Source of the DNA: Geosiphon pyriformis
Lineage: Eukaryota; Glomeromycota; Glomeromycetes; Archaeosporales; Geosiphonaceae
Length of the DNA stretch: 52,003 nucleotides
Reading direction: 5' to 3'
Assembly: GCA_016748015.1 (NCBI GenBank)
Contig: JAAOMT010000706.1
Span: 576,349-628,351 of the forward strand
Part shown: one piece after another, positions 23,308-35,962 of the stretch
Position numbering within the stretch: position 1 is the stretch's first letter
Layout: the number at the start of each line of letters is the position of its first letter
The notes under the pieces: model-generated
What the model saw: only the letters and a program-made list of their open reading frames with translations
What the model was told of the DNA's origin: nothing
The model's database searches: none
Program-made: the position numbers and the translations under genes

Positions 23308-24424
23308 ACTTTTCTAACGGCGAAAGAAATAGGCCTATATACCAAGTTAGAAATTTTGGGTTATACAAATAAATGATGAGTCATGAACTCGATTTGTTTA
23401 GGTTGAGATCGTGGGAATCTCATGAAACTTAATGACCCATAATGCTTTCCGAAATTAAAGAATAAAATTTGAAAATAATTATTTCTTAAAAACAAACTAT
23501 TGAATAATGGTCATGATTAATAAAAATAATAAAACTTAATTATTTGAAAATTAGTTAAATATTTTTTATTTTAATAATTCAAAATATAATAATACAGTTT
23601 AGTTATAATTATTAATTCATAATTTTGATAAAAAACTTTTTCTATTATTTATTCTTAAATTTTAAAAGTTTTTTATTTTTATTTGTTTATATACTTACAT
23701 TATTTCATCTTCTAATTTTTTGTTCAAAAGTTAGCAGCTATATTTAGTGTTATTTAAGTATATTTAATAAGAAAACTAATAATAATGTTAGTTTTAATTT
23801 AAAAAAATATTGTAAAAAATAAGATAAAAAAAAATTAAAAACTTTAATATTAATAATAATGTAATTTTAAATAAATTTGTATTATTTAATCATAAGCATA
23901 ATATTGTAAATAGAAAGAAGATAAATAAACTTAATATTAAAAATATAAATAAACAATTTTAGAATAAAAACATTAAAAACAAATTTGATTAAAAATATAA
24001 TAATAATTTTTCTTAATATACCAAATTATAATAAGTTTGATAATAATAAAAAAATAACTATAAAATTATTATTATTTTTTATTAAAATAAGCATTTTGCT
24101 AGTTTTTTATTCAAAAAATTGTTTTTTAATTAAAAAAATTGTATATAGTTTTTATTAATAATAAATTTTAAAAATAATCAGATTAATATTTATTTTTAAA
24201 TTAAGTTTAATTGTAAAAAATTTTGATTGTAAAAAAAGTTTAGTTTCATATAATAATCTTAAGTATGTAAATATTTATTTAATTTAAAATATAGTTATTA
24301 AAAAAATTTTTTTTAATATTTTAAAAAAAATTATAATTATTGTACTTTTTAAGTTTAATATAATTAAATTAATTAAAATACAGTTAATTAATCTTTAATA
24401 AAAAACTGTAATTGAATTTATTAA
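23308..24424. other. Upstream region grading into an AT-rich desert
   Basis: The first ~150 bp are the presumed promoter of the minus-strand mitochondrial gene. From about 23470 on, the sequence is almost pure A/T with no open frame. The full-length LINE has inserted at its right edge. Confidence 0.6.
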
Positions 24425-24564
24425 ATTAAACTAATAAAGAACTTTCTTTCATTGATCCCCTGGTCACAACGAGAGCATAGAGTCGTCACTGAAATAGCCT
24501 TTCTTTTCCTTTTCCCCTTCACATTTCTCCAGTTATTTCTTCGAACATTCCCCTTTTTGTAGCT

Positions 24565-26520
24565 ATGGAACTGGTGGGCTTTGCTGCTGGTGGTCCTGGG
24601 TCCGTTTCGGCTGGGTTGGGGACCCGGTCTGGTGTCAAGAATAAGTGTTTGGTTGGTCCTCAATCTCGCGGTGCATCCTATAAGAAGCCGAAGAAACCTG
24701 TGGCAGTTGACGGTTTGGTGGAGTCGTCTGCTGGTGTTTCGAACGTTATGGATGTGAGTGGTGATGGACCTGACATTGGCCGATTGTGGGCTAGCAAAGT
24801 CAACAGCAAAGTGGACAGCGTAAGTGGTGTCTCGGACTTGGATAACATGGAGAACGTTGTCGCTGAGGAAACTAGCTATGTGGAGTCGAATGCTTCGGGT
24901 TTGGACGACGACATGGATGATGCTATGCCAAGGAAGACATGTACTCGCACCTTTGTTCTGAACAGTAAGCCACCACCTCTGTCTTTCAACGTTCTAAATG
25001 ATGACAAAGATGCTTTGCCTCTTCCAAGTCCCAAATTTTGTGGATCCAATCGCCTTCCTCCAGTCAGGTCACGTGCTCCAGAAAAACGGAGTTTTAATTC
25101 ATCGAGATTGTTTGCATTAAATATTGAGCTGTCTGCCATACCTGGCAAAACTAATGGTGATAAGTTAATCTCAGTCAAAAAAAATTTTTATCAAGTTGAT
25201 GGTTTTGGGGGGGCCTCCACTTTTTCAAAATTCTCTGGGATCATCAGATCTACTTTCACTTCAGAAGTTAGTATGAATAAAACAAGGAGTTTGGCTGTTA
25301 GTGAGAAGATTTTGGTTAATGATGGGCTGAAAAAAGTAAACAGTTATACAAATCGGGAAATTGTGGTCAAGGAGATTCTGGTTGATTTTCCCAAATTGGC
25401 TGTGGAATTAGTTTTTTCCAAGTTTGGTAAGATTGTTTTTATCAGAATGCAGTTGGTTGGTCTATGGCAAAAAGCCTTGGTGGAGTTTAAGTCAGCTGAA
25501 ATAGTTAATGTGGTTGTTTCCAAGTGGTTAGTGTTCATGAATAAGGATTTTGTGTGGGTGGCTTTGGCAACTGAAGATAAACAATTGTGGGTTTCCAAGA
25601 ATTGGCATTGGGCTTTGTTGTATACTTTGTCAATGGGAACAATGGCCCATGATCTTTCTGATTTGTTGGAATCTTATGATGAAAAGACATGTTTCATTGG
25701 TTGCAACTCTGTCTCTTACATTTGTAATAGATGTGTAATTGTTTGTTTTGATGATGAGGCTATTAAGTTGGCTGTTGTTAGTACCATTCCGATTTTCAAG
25801 AGTGTTAGTTTGCATTGGGCTAATCTTGTTTTGGCTAGCTGTGTCAAGTGTGAACAATTTGGTCATATTCATGCTGATTGTTCTGTGGGTGGGAGTTTTG
25901 ATGCTTGTGGGAGAAGGGTAGTTTCTAATTAGGATCGGGTTTGCCTGGCTGGAATATATATAAAAAAATCAGCTTCTATTGCTTGTCCTGTTTCGTTTGG
26001 TGGCAAGACATGGGCCCAAGTTGCTAGTGACACTCCCTCTCATGCGTTTTTTTCTGGTTCCTCTGGTCATAATTTGCGTTCTGATTTGGTTCCTCCTTCG
26101 GCGGTTTCTGATCCTCTTTTTGTGTCTCATTTGAATGATTGTTTGGCGATTCTGGAACACTCTTTGGAGCTTTTGGCTGACCGTGTTTCTGATATCCTGG
26201 TTAGGTTGGAGTCTTTTGGTGTGGCTTCTTTAGTTTTTTCTTCTATGGCCTCCACTCTTATCGTTTCTGTGGCTTTGAGTTTTGAAATGGTTTCAGATAT
26301 GATTGTGGACAATGCTTTGAGTTCTTCTGGTGGTACTTTTCTTGTCACTGATGATACTGTTGTCAACCTCAGTGCTAGTGGCTCCAAGATTTTTACTGCC
26401 AAGGTGGGTGGTTTGAAGTCTAAAATATTGGCTCTGGAAGCTTTAATCAGTTCTGTTTTGGCAAGATTAGATCTCTTGTGTGCTGGTTCAGGTTCTTCTT
26501 TACTGCCTTTACCCCAATAA
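24565..26520 (+). pseudogene. LINE ORF1, one internal stop
   Basis: An RNA-binding structural protein of the element. The frame runs 24565-26520 with a single TAG at 25930-25932; both sides stay in the same frame (about 651 residues in total). The N-terminus is Gly/Ser/Asp-rich. A central fold (about residues 175-400) includes VDGFGGASTFSKFSGIIRSTFTS and LVGLWQKALVEF, both conserved in the LINE at 49351. The zinc knuckle CVKCEQFGHIHADC lies near residue 426. After the stop come FGGKTWAQVAS and a heptad-like segment (ILEHSLELLADRVSDIL). CpG is common in the first 600 bp and scarce later. Confidence 0.85.
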
Positions 26521-29500
26521 GCAGTCTGGTCTTGAAATTTGCTACATGCAATGTTCGGAGCATGAATGTTTCTGTGAAGCAGGACAATATAGTTTGTTGG
26601 CATGTAAACTCGGGAAACATGGTTTTTTTTATCACTGAGACAAAGTTGAGGTCCTCTTCTGAGTCATGGATAAAGAATAAATTTAATGGAGTGTGATTTT
26701 TTTTTTCAGGACTGGATAAAGGTTTTATGGGTGCTGGAGTTGTGATTGTTATGAACAATTTTTTGGCTCATCATGTGTCTAAGGTGGAAGAGATTCCTGG
26801 TCGGGTTATTTCTGTTCAGCTTTTGTTTAAGAGCAAGCTCTTGGTTACTGTGTTGGGGTTATATGCTGGTGCCTCTTCTGGGGCTAGGTTTGGTCAGGCT
26901 TCTGAAGTTAACTCTCTTATTGCAAAAACTGTCAACTCCAGCGGTTTTGTTATCTTGGGTGGGGACTTTAATGAGAATAGATCTGGTAAAAGTGCTAGTT
27001 TTAAGTTTTGTTTGAGTTTGGGTTTGGTCAATTCATTTGTTAGTCATTATTTGGCTAATTCTCATATGTGGAGCAATTTGAGAGGGGTTGGAAAAACAAT
27101 TGATCACATTTTTGTTGGTGGTAATTTGTTTTCTGCTATTGCTGGTCATCAAGTTGTCTCTGTTTCAGATTTCTTTGACACCAATCACAGGACAGTTGTG
27201 GTTTCGATCAGTTTGGATGAGCTTTTGGATGTACAGTTGAATAGTTTGTGCAAGCAGGCGAATAAAGATTGTTGGAAGTTTAAAATCAAAGATGCTGACT
27301 GTGTTGGATGGGCTAAGTTTAAGGATCTCTTTTCGGCAAAACTTTTGTCTTTGGGTGAGGTGTTCTCTGATGCTGAAATGCATGATGATGTGGATGCTAT
27401 GTGGGCAGTTTTGGTGGAGGCTGTGGTAGATTCTGCTGATGTGACATTTTCGAGGCATTGGTTTAGTGAATTTAAGTGTTCAAGAAACAAACATTCTTCT
27501 AGGTTTTTTGGTCTGGAATTGTTGGTGGCCAAGATTGTCAAGAAATTTTGCTTGGGTGACTTGCTGAGTACTGATTGTCTTGTAAATAAATGGTCGACTC
27601 TGAATAATGTGAAGGCTCATGCTTTTAAGGACTTGGTTGGCTCAGGTGTTAAATCTAATGTTGTTATTAAGCATTTGTTATTGGTTCGCAGAGATTACAA
27701 AAGGTCGAAGATGTTTGAGTCAAGATTGGCTAAGGAAGCTTCAGTTAGGAAGGCAATTGAGAAGCGCATGGATAATTTCTGTTCGGATAAGGGTAATATG
27801 ATCAGGAGTGTGTTGGAAAAGCCTTTTCACAAGGTGGTGTTGGATTACTTAATAGTTGATGATGATCTGGTTTTGTTGTCTGAAGAGGTAAAGTTGAGTG
27901 TGGATAAGATAATGGAAGGATGGACGAGGAAATGCTCTGTGCAGTTAGAGCTTCCTGATCTTTGGGCTTGTCAATACATGCCTTTGGACCATGTTTGGGA
28001 TGATGCCTTTTTGGGTGTTATAAGTGCAATCAATATAGGCAAGTTACTTTCTGTTGTTGGTGGTCTGTCTGATGGCAAGGCTGCTGGTTTGTCTGGTGTT
28101 CCTAATGAGTTGTGGAAACATAATGGTGAGGTGGTTTTGGGGTGCTTGTTGGCACTGTTTAATAAGTGTTTGTCTGTTGGGGTGGTGCCTGTTTTGTGAA
28201 AGAGGGCTTGGGTGTCAATGATTCCTAAGCCTTATAACTGAGATGGAGTTCTTACGAACACTCGGCCTATTGCTTTGATTGAGACTGCCAAGAAGATTCT
28301 TTCCAAGGTTCTGTCTGATCATATTTCATTGGCTTGTAGCAAGTTCAATGTTCTTCGAGATGACAATTTTTTGGTACTAAAAGGTATGTCCACACAATCT
28401 CCAGTGTTTGCTGTTGGTTCAGTGATTGAGGATGCCATTAAGAAGGATAGGGAGTTATGGTTGGTCTTGCAAGATATGCGGAAAGCTTACGATTCAGTTG
28501 GGTGACATCATTTAAGGGCCAGTTTACGGCATGTCAAGATGTGTGAGAGGTTCATAAGATTTTTTGGTGGTATTTATGAGGATAGAGTTAATAGGGTAAT
28601 GACTGACTTTGGGTTGTCTGGTGGTTATAAAGTGCATAATGGGCTGGATCAGGGTGAGGTCTTTTCACTGCTTCTATGAAGGATTTTTTTACAATCCACT
28701 TTTGTGTAAGATTAAGAGGCACAAACAATTGTGTGGGTACCAAATTGATACTAAGTTTGTTGCAAAGTCTGGCAGAATTGAGAGTGGTGGTGGTTTGACA
28801 TCATATTTTTCGGCTGGTGCATTTGTTGATGATACAATCTGGGTTGGGAATTGTCAGGCTTCTACTCAATATGCTCTGAATATTGCCAATGAATTTTTTG
28901 TAATCAATGATATTTCTATCAACAGTGAGAAGATGGTAGCTATTTCCATCAATCAGGGTGTTAAAGTTGCTTCACTGAGCATTTGCAGTCAGCCAATTTC
29001 TATTGCCAAAAAAGGGGAAGCACATTAGTATCTAGGTATTTTTCTGTCAACCAAGAGGCTCTCCAAGCCAAGTGTTGCTAAAGCTCATGCGGATGTGCAC
29101 TTTTTTGTCAATGTCGTGCTTAGGAAAGCTATTACAGACAAACAGTTCTCTTATCTAGTGTCGGCTGTTTTGCAGTCTATTATTAGCTATTGTGTTCAGT
29201 TCAGTTTTGTCCCTTTTAATGTTTGTCGCAAGTAGGATGTTTTGGTCAGAAAGAGTCTTAGATCTAAGGCTTGTCTCCCCTGTGATTTTCCTGATGCTGT
29301 TTTGCATTATCCTTTATTGTATGGCCTGAAGCCTTTTGAGCAGGTGCAGTCAGAGGGGAAGGTTGCTGCTCTGATAATGTTCTTTAATGTCTTTGGTATT
29401 TTTGGGCATTTGTTTAAACATAGGTTTTTGGATCTGCAGGTTCTTGGTTGGGCTCTTTTGGATCCTTTGCAGTTTCTGGTCAGGTTGCGTGTTAGTCCAG

Positions 29501-31202
29501 TAAACAATTTTTTGGCTGGGATGATGAAGATTTTTTTGGGCAATGAGCTCTCTTTGGTAAACAACCTCCTCACTGCATTTCGTAGTTCTGGTCATTTTCC
29601 ATTGTCCTTTATTCTTGGAAAGACTCTGTATTTTGACTCAGTCAAATCTTTTAGACATTTTGGTGTCACTTTTGGTGATCGGCTTTTTGATAAGAAAGGT
29701 GTTTTGTTGGATTGGAAAACTTTTTGTTGTTGGAAGAGATTGAATCTGCATGGCCCTGTGCTTAATTGGTTCTTGGTTTTTTTTGAGTTTTTGAAGAGTC
29801 AGAGTTGTTTGTTTTCTGGTTCTATTGACTCTGCAGAAAAGATTGGTTTGGACATTTTGGAATCTGGGGAATTTTCTGTGGTGAAAGATGAATTGCATAA
29901 TGTTTGGTTGGGCTTTTTTGAAGTTTTTACAGATGAGTTTTTGAGGAATTCAGGATCTGCTGAGGTCATCTGTGGTGCTGCTGCATACTTTCCAGTCTTG
30001 GATAAAAGCATTGGTGTCGCTGTTAATGGCTTTTTGTTATCTATTATGGCCGAATTGCAGGTTGTCACTTTGGCTTTGGAATGTGTTCCTTCTTTAAGTA
30101 CTGTGGTATTATGTCTTGACAGCCAGGCTGCTATTAACGTATGTGTGTCTAAGATGTCTTTGGTTGCTCCTGATTTCCGTAATCAATGCTGGCTGGAAAG
30201 GCATTATATTTTTAATTTGGTCAGGGATAAGGATTTTAGTGTGAGTTGGGTTAAGGTAAAAGACCACTCTGGGATTCCTGGTAATGTAGAAGCTGACTTG
30301 GCTGCTGGGGCTGCCTCTGGATCTCTCTTTTCTCTTTGTACCAATGTGTGTGAACATTTTTTGGTTGTTGAGGGTGTCGCTATTTCTGGTAATGCCCATC
30401 ATTTTGTCAGGAATATTTTTTGGTCTGTTTGTTGTGCTCGTTGGGAAGCTGGATCTGGTTGTGATGTGGTTCCAGATGCGATAATTGGTTGCATAGACTG
30501 GGTTGTCACAGCTAAGGTGTGGCATTCTGATTCTCATATGCTCATTGGGTTCACTAGCCAGGTATCCTTAATGCTTCGCACTTATATTATGAAGGCTGTA
30601 CACAGAAGATTGCCGGTAGCAGTAAGGAAAAAGTTGTATGATAAGTACTACTCTAGTGTATTATGTTTGTTTTGCAGTGGGGTGGAGTTTTCTGATCATG
30701 CTTTTACTTGTGCTTATAAGTCTGGTATTCGTGGTGAGATTTTGGCTGAGACTTCTGCCCGTTGGTCAGCTTTGGCTGGCAGTTCTTCTGCTTCTGCCGT
30801 GTTACAAGTTTTGTCTCAATGTTCCTTTGATGTTGGGTTGTACACTTTGGTTTGCAAAGAGTTTGTGCTGGAGAAGTGGTATGAGGAAGCTTGCAGTATT
30901 TTTGAAGATAGGAAGGTGGCAGCTACTCAGATTGTTGATTATGTCAGGTTTGTGGTTGAGTTACATCGTGCTAAAGCATGGTTGGCTAGGGCCAGCCATC
31001 AGGTGGTAATGGAGAAGGCTGGTTTGGTTTGTGACGGTAATGGTGTTTTTGGGCTCTTTCGCAGTGTGTCTTTAGTTTTGTCTGATGGTGTTGTAAGATT
31101 GTTTGGTGTGGCCAATTCTTTGCTGTTAGCTTTAGTTGTCGGAAGCCTTATTGTTTCTTTTCTGGTCTGGGTGGCAGTGTATGGGTTATTATAGGTGTGT
31201 AG
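26478..31202 (+). pseudogene. LINE ORF2: endonuclease, reverse transcriptase, RNase H; disabled
   Basis: It overlaps the end of ORF1 in another frame. An apurinic-type endonuclease lies at about 26525-27230 (ATCNVRSM, ITETKL, GGDFNEN, and NHR near the end). The reverse transcriptase follows from about 27990, with SDGKAAGLSGVPNELW, TRPIALIETAKK, LQDMRKAYDSVG and the active site FVDD at about 28822. RNase H lies at about 29920-30320 (FTDE, MAELQ, CLDSQAA, DHSGIPGNVEADLAAG). A C-terminal zinc-type CLFC...DHAFTC lies near 30660. Stops: TGA at 26694, 28197, 28239, 28503 and 28677; TAG at 29026 and 29233. One extra T in the run at 28684-28690 shifts the frame. A second shift near 31100 restores the conserved end, so the native stop is at 31200-31202. 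Confidence 0.87.
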
Positions 31203-31338
31203 TGTTGTCTTGTCTGGCCTGAGTGGCTAGCCACATGTAGAAAGTGCGTGAGTCACGTTTAGTTTGAGTCTCTTAGTTTGGCTCTATGTACTAGATAGTG
31301 ATTGGGCTACACTCGTTAAATGTGTTAAAAAAAAAAAA
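31203..31338 (+). other. LINE 3' untranslated tail with palindrome and poly(A)
   Basis: The tail begins just after ORF2. It contains the perfect 12-bp palindrome GTGGCTAGCCAC, then ACATGTAGAAAG, and ends in an (A)13 run abutting the target duplication. Related tails occur at 3501, 5725 (minus strand) and about 35960 in this window. It is probably the part that the reverse transcriptase recognises; this is inferred from conservation. Confidence 0.75.
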
Positions 31339-31348
31339 ATTAAACTAA

Positions 31349-31708
31349 GCCAATTATGTAATTTATTTGTAGTTTATACTAAATAAAAAAAGATTAAAAA
31401 AAAAATTTTGAATTAAAAAAAAATAAATTATATATTACTATATATTTTATTAATAAATATTAATATTTATAATTTTAAAAATTTTTTAAATTTTATAGAT
31501 AAAAAACTTGTAATATTAATAATAATAAATTTATTTATATAAGATAATAATGTGTAATAATTTGTTTTAAATTAAAAAAAATTATAATTAAAATTATAAA
31601 TCAGATATTAATTTTAAAAAATTTAAATATTGTTTTAATATAAATCAAACTTTTTTTTTAAGTATATTTTTCGTGATTATCTTAATTATATAGCTTTAAA
31701 ATACAATT
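31349..31708. other. AT-rich spacer between two LINEs
   Basis: Nearly pure A/T, with no gene or repeat structure seen. It is bounded on the left by the target duplication of LINE 1 and on the right by that of LINE 2. Confidence 0.6.
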
Positions 31709-31731
31709 ATATTAGTGAGTTCTGCATTAAA

Positions 31732-34700
31732 ATGGCTATTAATAAAAGAATAGAAAATTTTGAGTTGGATAAGAGTTACATTATTAAGAATGTTTTAAGA
31801 CATCTTTTTTGTAAGATAGTGCTAGATCATTTGGTTGTAAATGATGAGTTAGTACTGGAGTCAGATTTGGTTAAATTTAAAGTGGATATGATCATAGAGA
31901 GATGGACTAGAAAGCATAAAGTGATATCTAATATTTCTAATGTTTGGTTTTGCCAATATTAGCCTCTGGATTATGTTTTTAATGATGCTTTTTTTGATGT
32001 GATATGTTCAATTGGGTTTGATGAAATGTTTGCTGTGGTCTCAAATCTGTCAAATAGAAAGGCAGCCAGTCTTTCTGGCATCTTAAATAAGTTGTAGAAA
32101 CATTGTGACAAGTCAGTGTTGGATATGCTGTTGGTGTTTTTGAATCTTTGTTTAACTTGTGAATTGGTGTCTAGATCTTGGAAAGAAGCTTGGGTCTTAA
32201 TGATTCTTAAACTTTATGAATGGAAAGGTGTTCTTTTAATACTTATCCTATTGCTCTGATTGAAACAATTTGCAAGGTCTTTTTTAAGATTTTTTTTGAC
32301 AGAATTTCTTTGGCTTGCAGTAATTTTGATGTTTTCTATAGGAACAACTTTTCTGTTTTGAGAGATACAATAACACAATCTTCCATTTTTGTCATTGGTT
32401 CTGTTGTTAAAGATGTTTTGGAGAAGAATTGAGAATTTTGGCTGGTTTTGCAGAATATGCATAAGGCCTATAACTCTGTTGGTTGGGAACATTTCAGAAA
32501 AAGTTTGACAAAAATCAAGATGTGTGACAAATTTATTAAATTTTTTGAAGATTTTTACAATAGTCATATTAACAAAATAATAATGAATTTCAGCTTGACT
32601 AGTAGGTACCATGTTCATAATAGGTTAGATCAAAAAAAAGTTTTTTTGTCTTTTCTGTGATATATATTCTATGATTCACTTCTGTATAAGATTAAGAGAC
32701 AAAAAAGTATATGTAGTTATAAATTAAATTTTTATTTTATTTTCAAAACTGGCAAAGTAGAATTTTAGACTGAGTTGATCTCGTTTTTTGTTGCTAGTGC
32801 TTTTGTTGATAATATGATTTGGGTTGATAGTAACCAAGCTGTTATATAACACATTCTCAATTTTGCAAGTGAATTTTTTTGGTTTAATAATATTTTCATC
32901 AATAATGACAAAACTGTGGCCATCTTTATCAACTGTTGGGTCAAGAACTCTTATCTAACTATCAGTGGCTTGCCCATTTCTGTTGCCAAAAAAGAAGAAT
33001 TGCACTGTTACCTAAGTATCTTTTTGTTTTTTGAGGGCTTGTTAAAACTTAGCATTGCTAAGACTTATTTAGATGCTCTATTTTTTGTCAATCTTGTTTT
33101 AAGGAAGGTGATCTTAGATAAACAGTTTGTGTATTTGGTGTTTGTAGTCCTTCATCTAATTATAAGTTATAAGACTCAATTCAGTTTTATTCCTATTGGT
33201 GTATGTAATAAATAGGATGCTCTCATTTGTAAGAGCTTAAAGTCTAAGTCTGGTCTGTTATTTGATTTCTCCAATGATATGATCCATTATTTTTCTTTGT
33301 ATAGTTTGAAGACATTTGAACAAGTTTAAGCTGAAAGCAAATTGGTCTTAGTTGTTTTCTTTGCAAATTCAGTTGGTATTTTGAACAAGTTATTTTTTTA
33401 TAGGTTACATGATCTTCAAGTTCTTAGCTGGCACTTACTTTATTCTTTGCAGTTCTTAGCTTGTGTTAATGTTAATCTTTCAAATAACTTATTGGCAGGT
33501 ATGATGTGTATATTTCTAAATATAATTTGTCCTTAGGCAACTCTCTGGCCAGTGCTTTTTGTCTTTGGGGTAGAACTTCTATGTCTCTTGTTCTTGGTAA
33601 ATCAACTGTGTCTTTTCACTTCAACATTATGGTATTGCTTTCATGGACTAGCTGCAAGACCAGAATGGTGCTGTTTTTGAGTGGAAGACATTTAAGTAGT
33701 GAAAGTGATTAGACTCTCATGGCCCTGTTTTTATTTGGTTTAAACTTTCTGTTCGATTTTTTAATATTACTATTCTCTTTATCAGTTCTCTACTTTTGGA
33801 TGGTCAGATATTTTGCAGTCTCATGAGTTTGGTATCATCAAAGACAATCTACTATATGCTAATGCAAATCACTTTTCTGTCTATATGAATGAATCTTTAA
33901 GTGGTTTGGGAACTCTTGATGTAAAGACTGGTGCAGCTGTTTTTTTTGAGGACATTATTTGAGTTTGGGTGTGTGGTGTTACAGTTCAAGAATTTAATAG
34001 AAATTATAAATAATATAAATTAGTCAATCATGAAATAGCACAGCAACAATTTATAAAAAGAAATAATTTACAAATAACAGCAAGCACTATTTTACAATAG
34101 CAGCAAGCACTATCATGCAAAAGCAGCAAGCACTATTTAGAAATAAAGAAAATAGAGTATTACAAGATGTTATTTTGTAAAACAATAATTATATATATAT
34201 ATAATAGTTTTTAATAATGAAAAATAAAACAAGTTTCAACTAGAAGCAACAAATATCTAAATAAAATCTTATTTAAAAAGAATTAATAAAAAAAATAATA
34301 AATTGAATGAACATCACAATTACAAGATTAACAATAAAATTCACATACTCTCTCTAGTAAATGAAACTATCATTCTATTTCTGAATTCTTTGGAAGAATA
34401 ATCCCTGATCAAGATTATTCACGTGGTTACTAATTAAATTGAAAAAGCTTTATTATATACTTAGGAAAAATTGTGAAAAGGCCATTAACATTCCGTGTTT
34501 CTAGATTAGAGAAACACATTAGGCAATTGTAAGGATAGCCTCAGAAAAGACCCCAGACAGCAAATAGATTTCAGATTAGCCTCTGAGAAGGAGTACACAA
34601 CATACAAAGACAATTAGAATTAAAGAGAAGACTTATATCACAACATCAAGAGAAAACCTTCAGTACATTATCATTAATATCCAACACATAAAATAAAAGA

Positions 34701-35962
34701 ACTCACAAAAGACTGATTACAATTAAAATGGGAGATCAACAATTAAAATATACCAAGAAAACATTCCTGTAACAACAGGTTTTTGGTTTGTTGTCTTCCA
34801 CCATAGCAGAACTGCAAGCTATTGTTTTGGCTTTTAAGTGTGTTCTCCTTTCTCATTTTGTAGATTTGTTCACAGACAGCTAGGCTGCCTTGAATGCATA
34901 TAAGTCGGATTTAAGGTCAATTCGTTCAGATTTCAGAAATTGGTATTGGATTAAATGTCACCATATTGTAAGCACTATTTGTCACAAAAATTTAGTTGTT
35001 AGTTGACATAAGATTAGAAGTTATTCTGACATTTTTGGCAATAAGCATGCTAATATGTTTACCAAAATGGCTGCTGTTTCCAATTGGCATCTATCTTATT
35101 TGATTAGTGAACATTATCTTAGGGCTGGTGGTGTTGCAGTTTTTGGTAATTCTAGACATTTTGTTCAAAGAGTTTTTTAGTCTATTTATTATATGCATTA
35201 AGAAACTGGTTCTGGTTTTCAGGTGATGGCAGATAGTATGTATATGGAAATTAATTAGTTCAGGTTATCTCTAGTGTGGCATCCTGATTTTTACTTGGTG
35301 GCTAGTTTTACTAGTAAATGGACTGCTGGTTCCCAAACATATTTTATAAAAGCTTTTCATCATCAGCTTCCTGTTGCTATGTGTAAGCAATTATATAATA
35401 AGTGTTACCTCAATATGGTTTGCTTGTTTTATGGTAATGTTGAGATATCTGACCATGCCTTTTTTTGTCTGTTTAATGTTGCTAGTTATGCTCAGTTGTT
35501 GAATATTTGTGTATCTGTTTGGAATATGTGCTCTGGTTTATTTTATTCTTCTTTTTGTGTTTTACAGCTGTTGTCTACTTGTGATTTTAATGTTGCAGTT
35601 AGCATAGCACTGTCTAAGGGTTTTTTTTTAAGGATTGGCATTATGAATTTGTTTCAGTTTTCAAAGATTTTAAGATTACATGTCAACATATTATGGATCT
35701 AATGCACAAATTTTGTCTTGCATTCTGGGAGAATATCTAGTTAATGCATGCTAAGCACTATGCTTTTATAGAAAAAAATAGCTTGATTCTGCATGATAAT
35801 TCTATTTCTGTTCTAGTATTGGGTTTTCTTTTGATGTTTTTGGCTGGCATAATTAAATTATTGGATATAGCTAAGGCAGTAGGTATGGGTTTGGAATTTC
35901 ATAAATTTTGTTTGTTTTTCTTAGATATAAAGAATGTAGTTTCTGTTTATATAAGTGCTTAG
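31732..35962 (+). pseudogene. Decayed LINE ORF2 (RT, RNase H, C-terminal zinc motif)
   Basis: It matches LINE 1 ORF2 from AIEKRMDNF onward: AINKRIENF, VLDHLVVNDELVL and ERWTRK are recognisable. Reverse transcriptase traces include NTYPIALIET-like and MHKAYNSVGWEHF, and the catalytic FVDD reads FVDN. RNase H is split by the insert; MWHPDFYLVASFTSKW, QLPVAMCKQLYNKCY and CLFYGNVEISDHAFFC follow. It ends KFCLFFLDIKNVVSVYISA at 35962. No catalytic domain is intact. Confidence 0.8.
33977..34778. mobile_element. Unidentified ~0.8 kb insert in LINE 2, LTR-like ends
   Basis: LINE 2 similarity stops at GTGGTGTTACAG and resumes at ACAGGTTTTTGG, showing an insertion. The ends TGTTACAG (33977-33984) and CTGTAACA (34767-34774) are inverted, like the LTR ends of the Ty3 elements here. 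ACAG flanks the interval 33985-34774 and may be a 4-bp target duplication; the exact border is ambiguous because the two signals overlap. It has no open frame. It contains three 23-bp repeats starting AGCAAGCACTAT at 34079, 34102 and 34125. A solo LTR of another family is the most likely identity. Confidence 0.55.

Larger units (their letters stand above)
24425..31348 (+). mobile_element. Full-length LINE (non-LTR retrotransposon) with 10-bp target duplication
   Basis: The element proper is 24435-31338 (6.9 kb), flanked by ATTAAACTAA at 24425-24434 and 31339-31348. Order: a ~130-bp 5' leader, ORF1 (zinc knuckle), ORF2 (apurinic-type endonuclease, reverse transcriptase, RNase H, C-terminal zinc motif), then a 3' tail ending in poly(A). 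The intact duplication and nearly complete frames indicate a fairly young insertion. It is inactive as it stands, because ORF1 has one stop and ORF2 has seven stops plus two frameshifts. Confidence 0.88.

Noticed and set aside
26694-28679. TGA read as tryptophan (alternative genetic code)
   Set aside because: Five TGAs in LINE ORF2 interrupt conserved blocks, several where Trp would fit. TAG stops occur too, the metalloprotease uses TGA as its stop, and the host genes use TGG for Trp. Decay explains it better.
31100-31194. Hydrophobic membrane-like C-terminus of LINE ORF2
   Set aside because: The hydrophobic run appears only after a local frameshift. Another frame gives CRKPYCFFSGLGG to a stop at 31200, matching the end of LINE 2.
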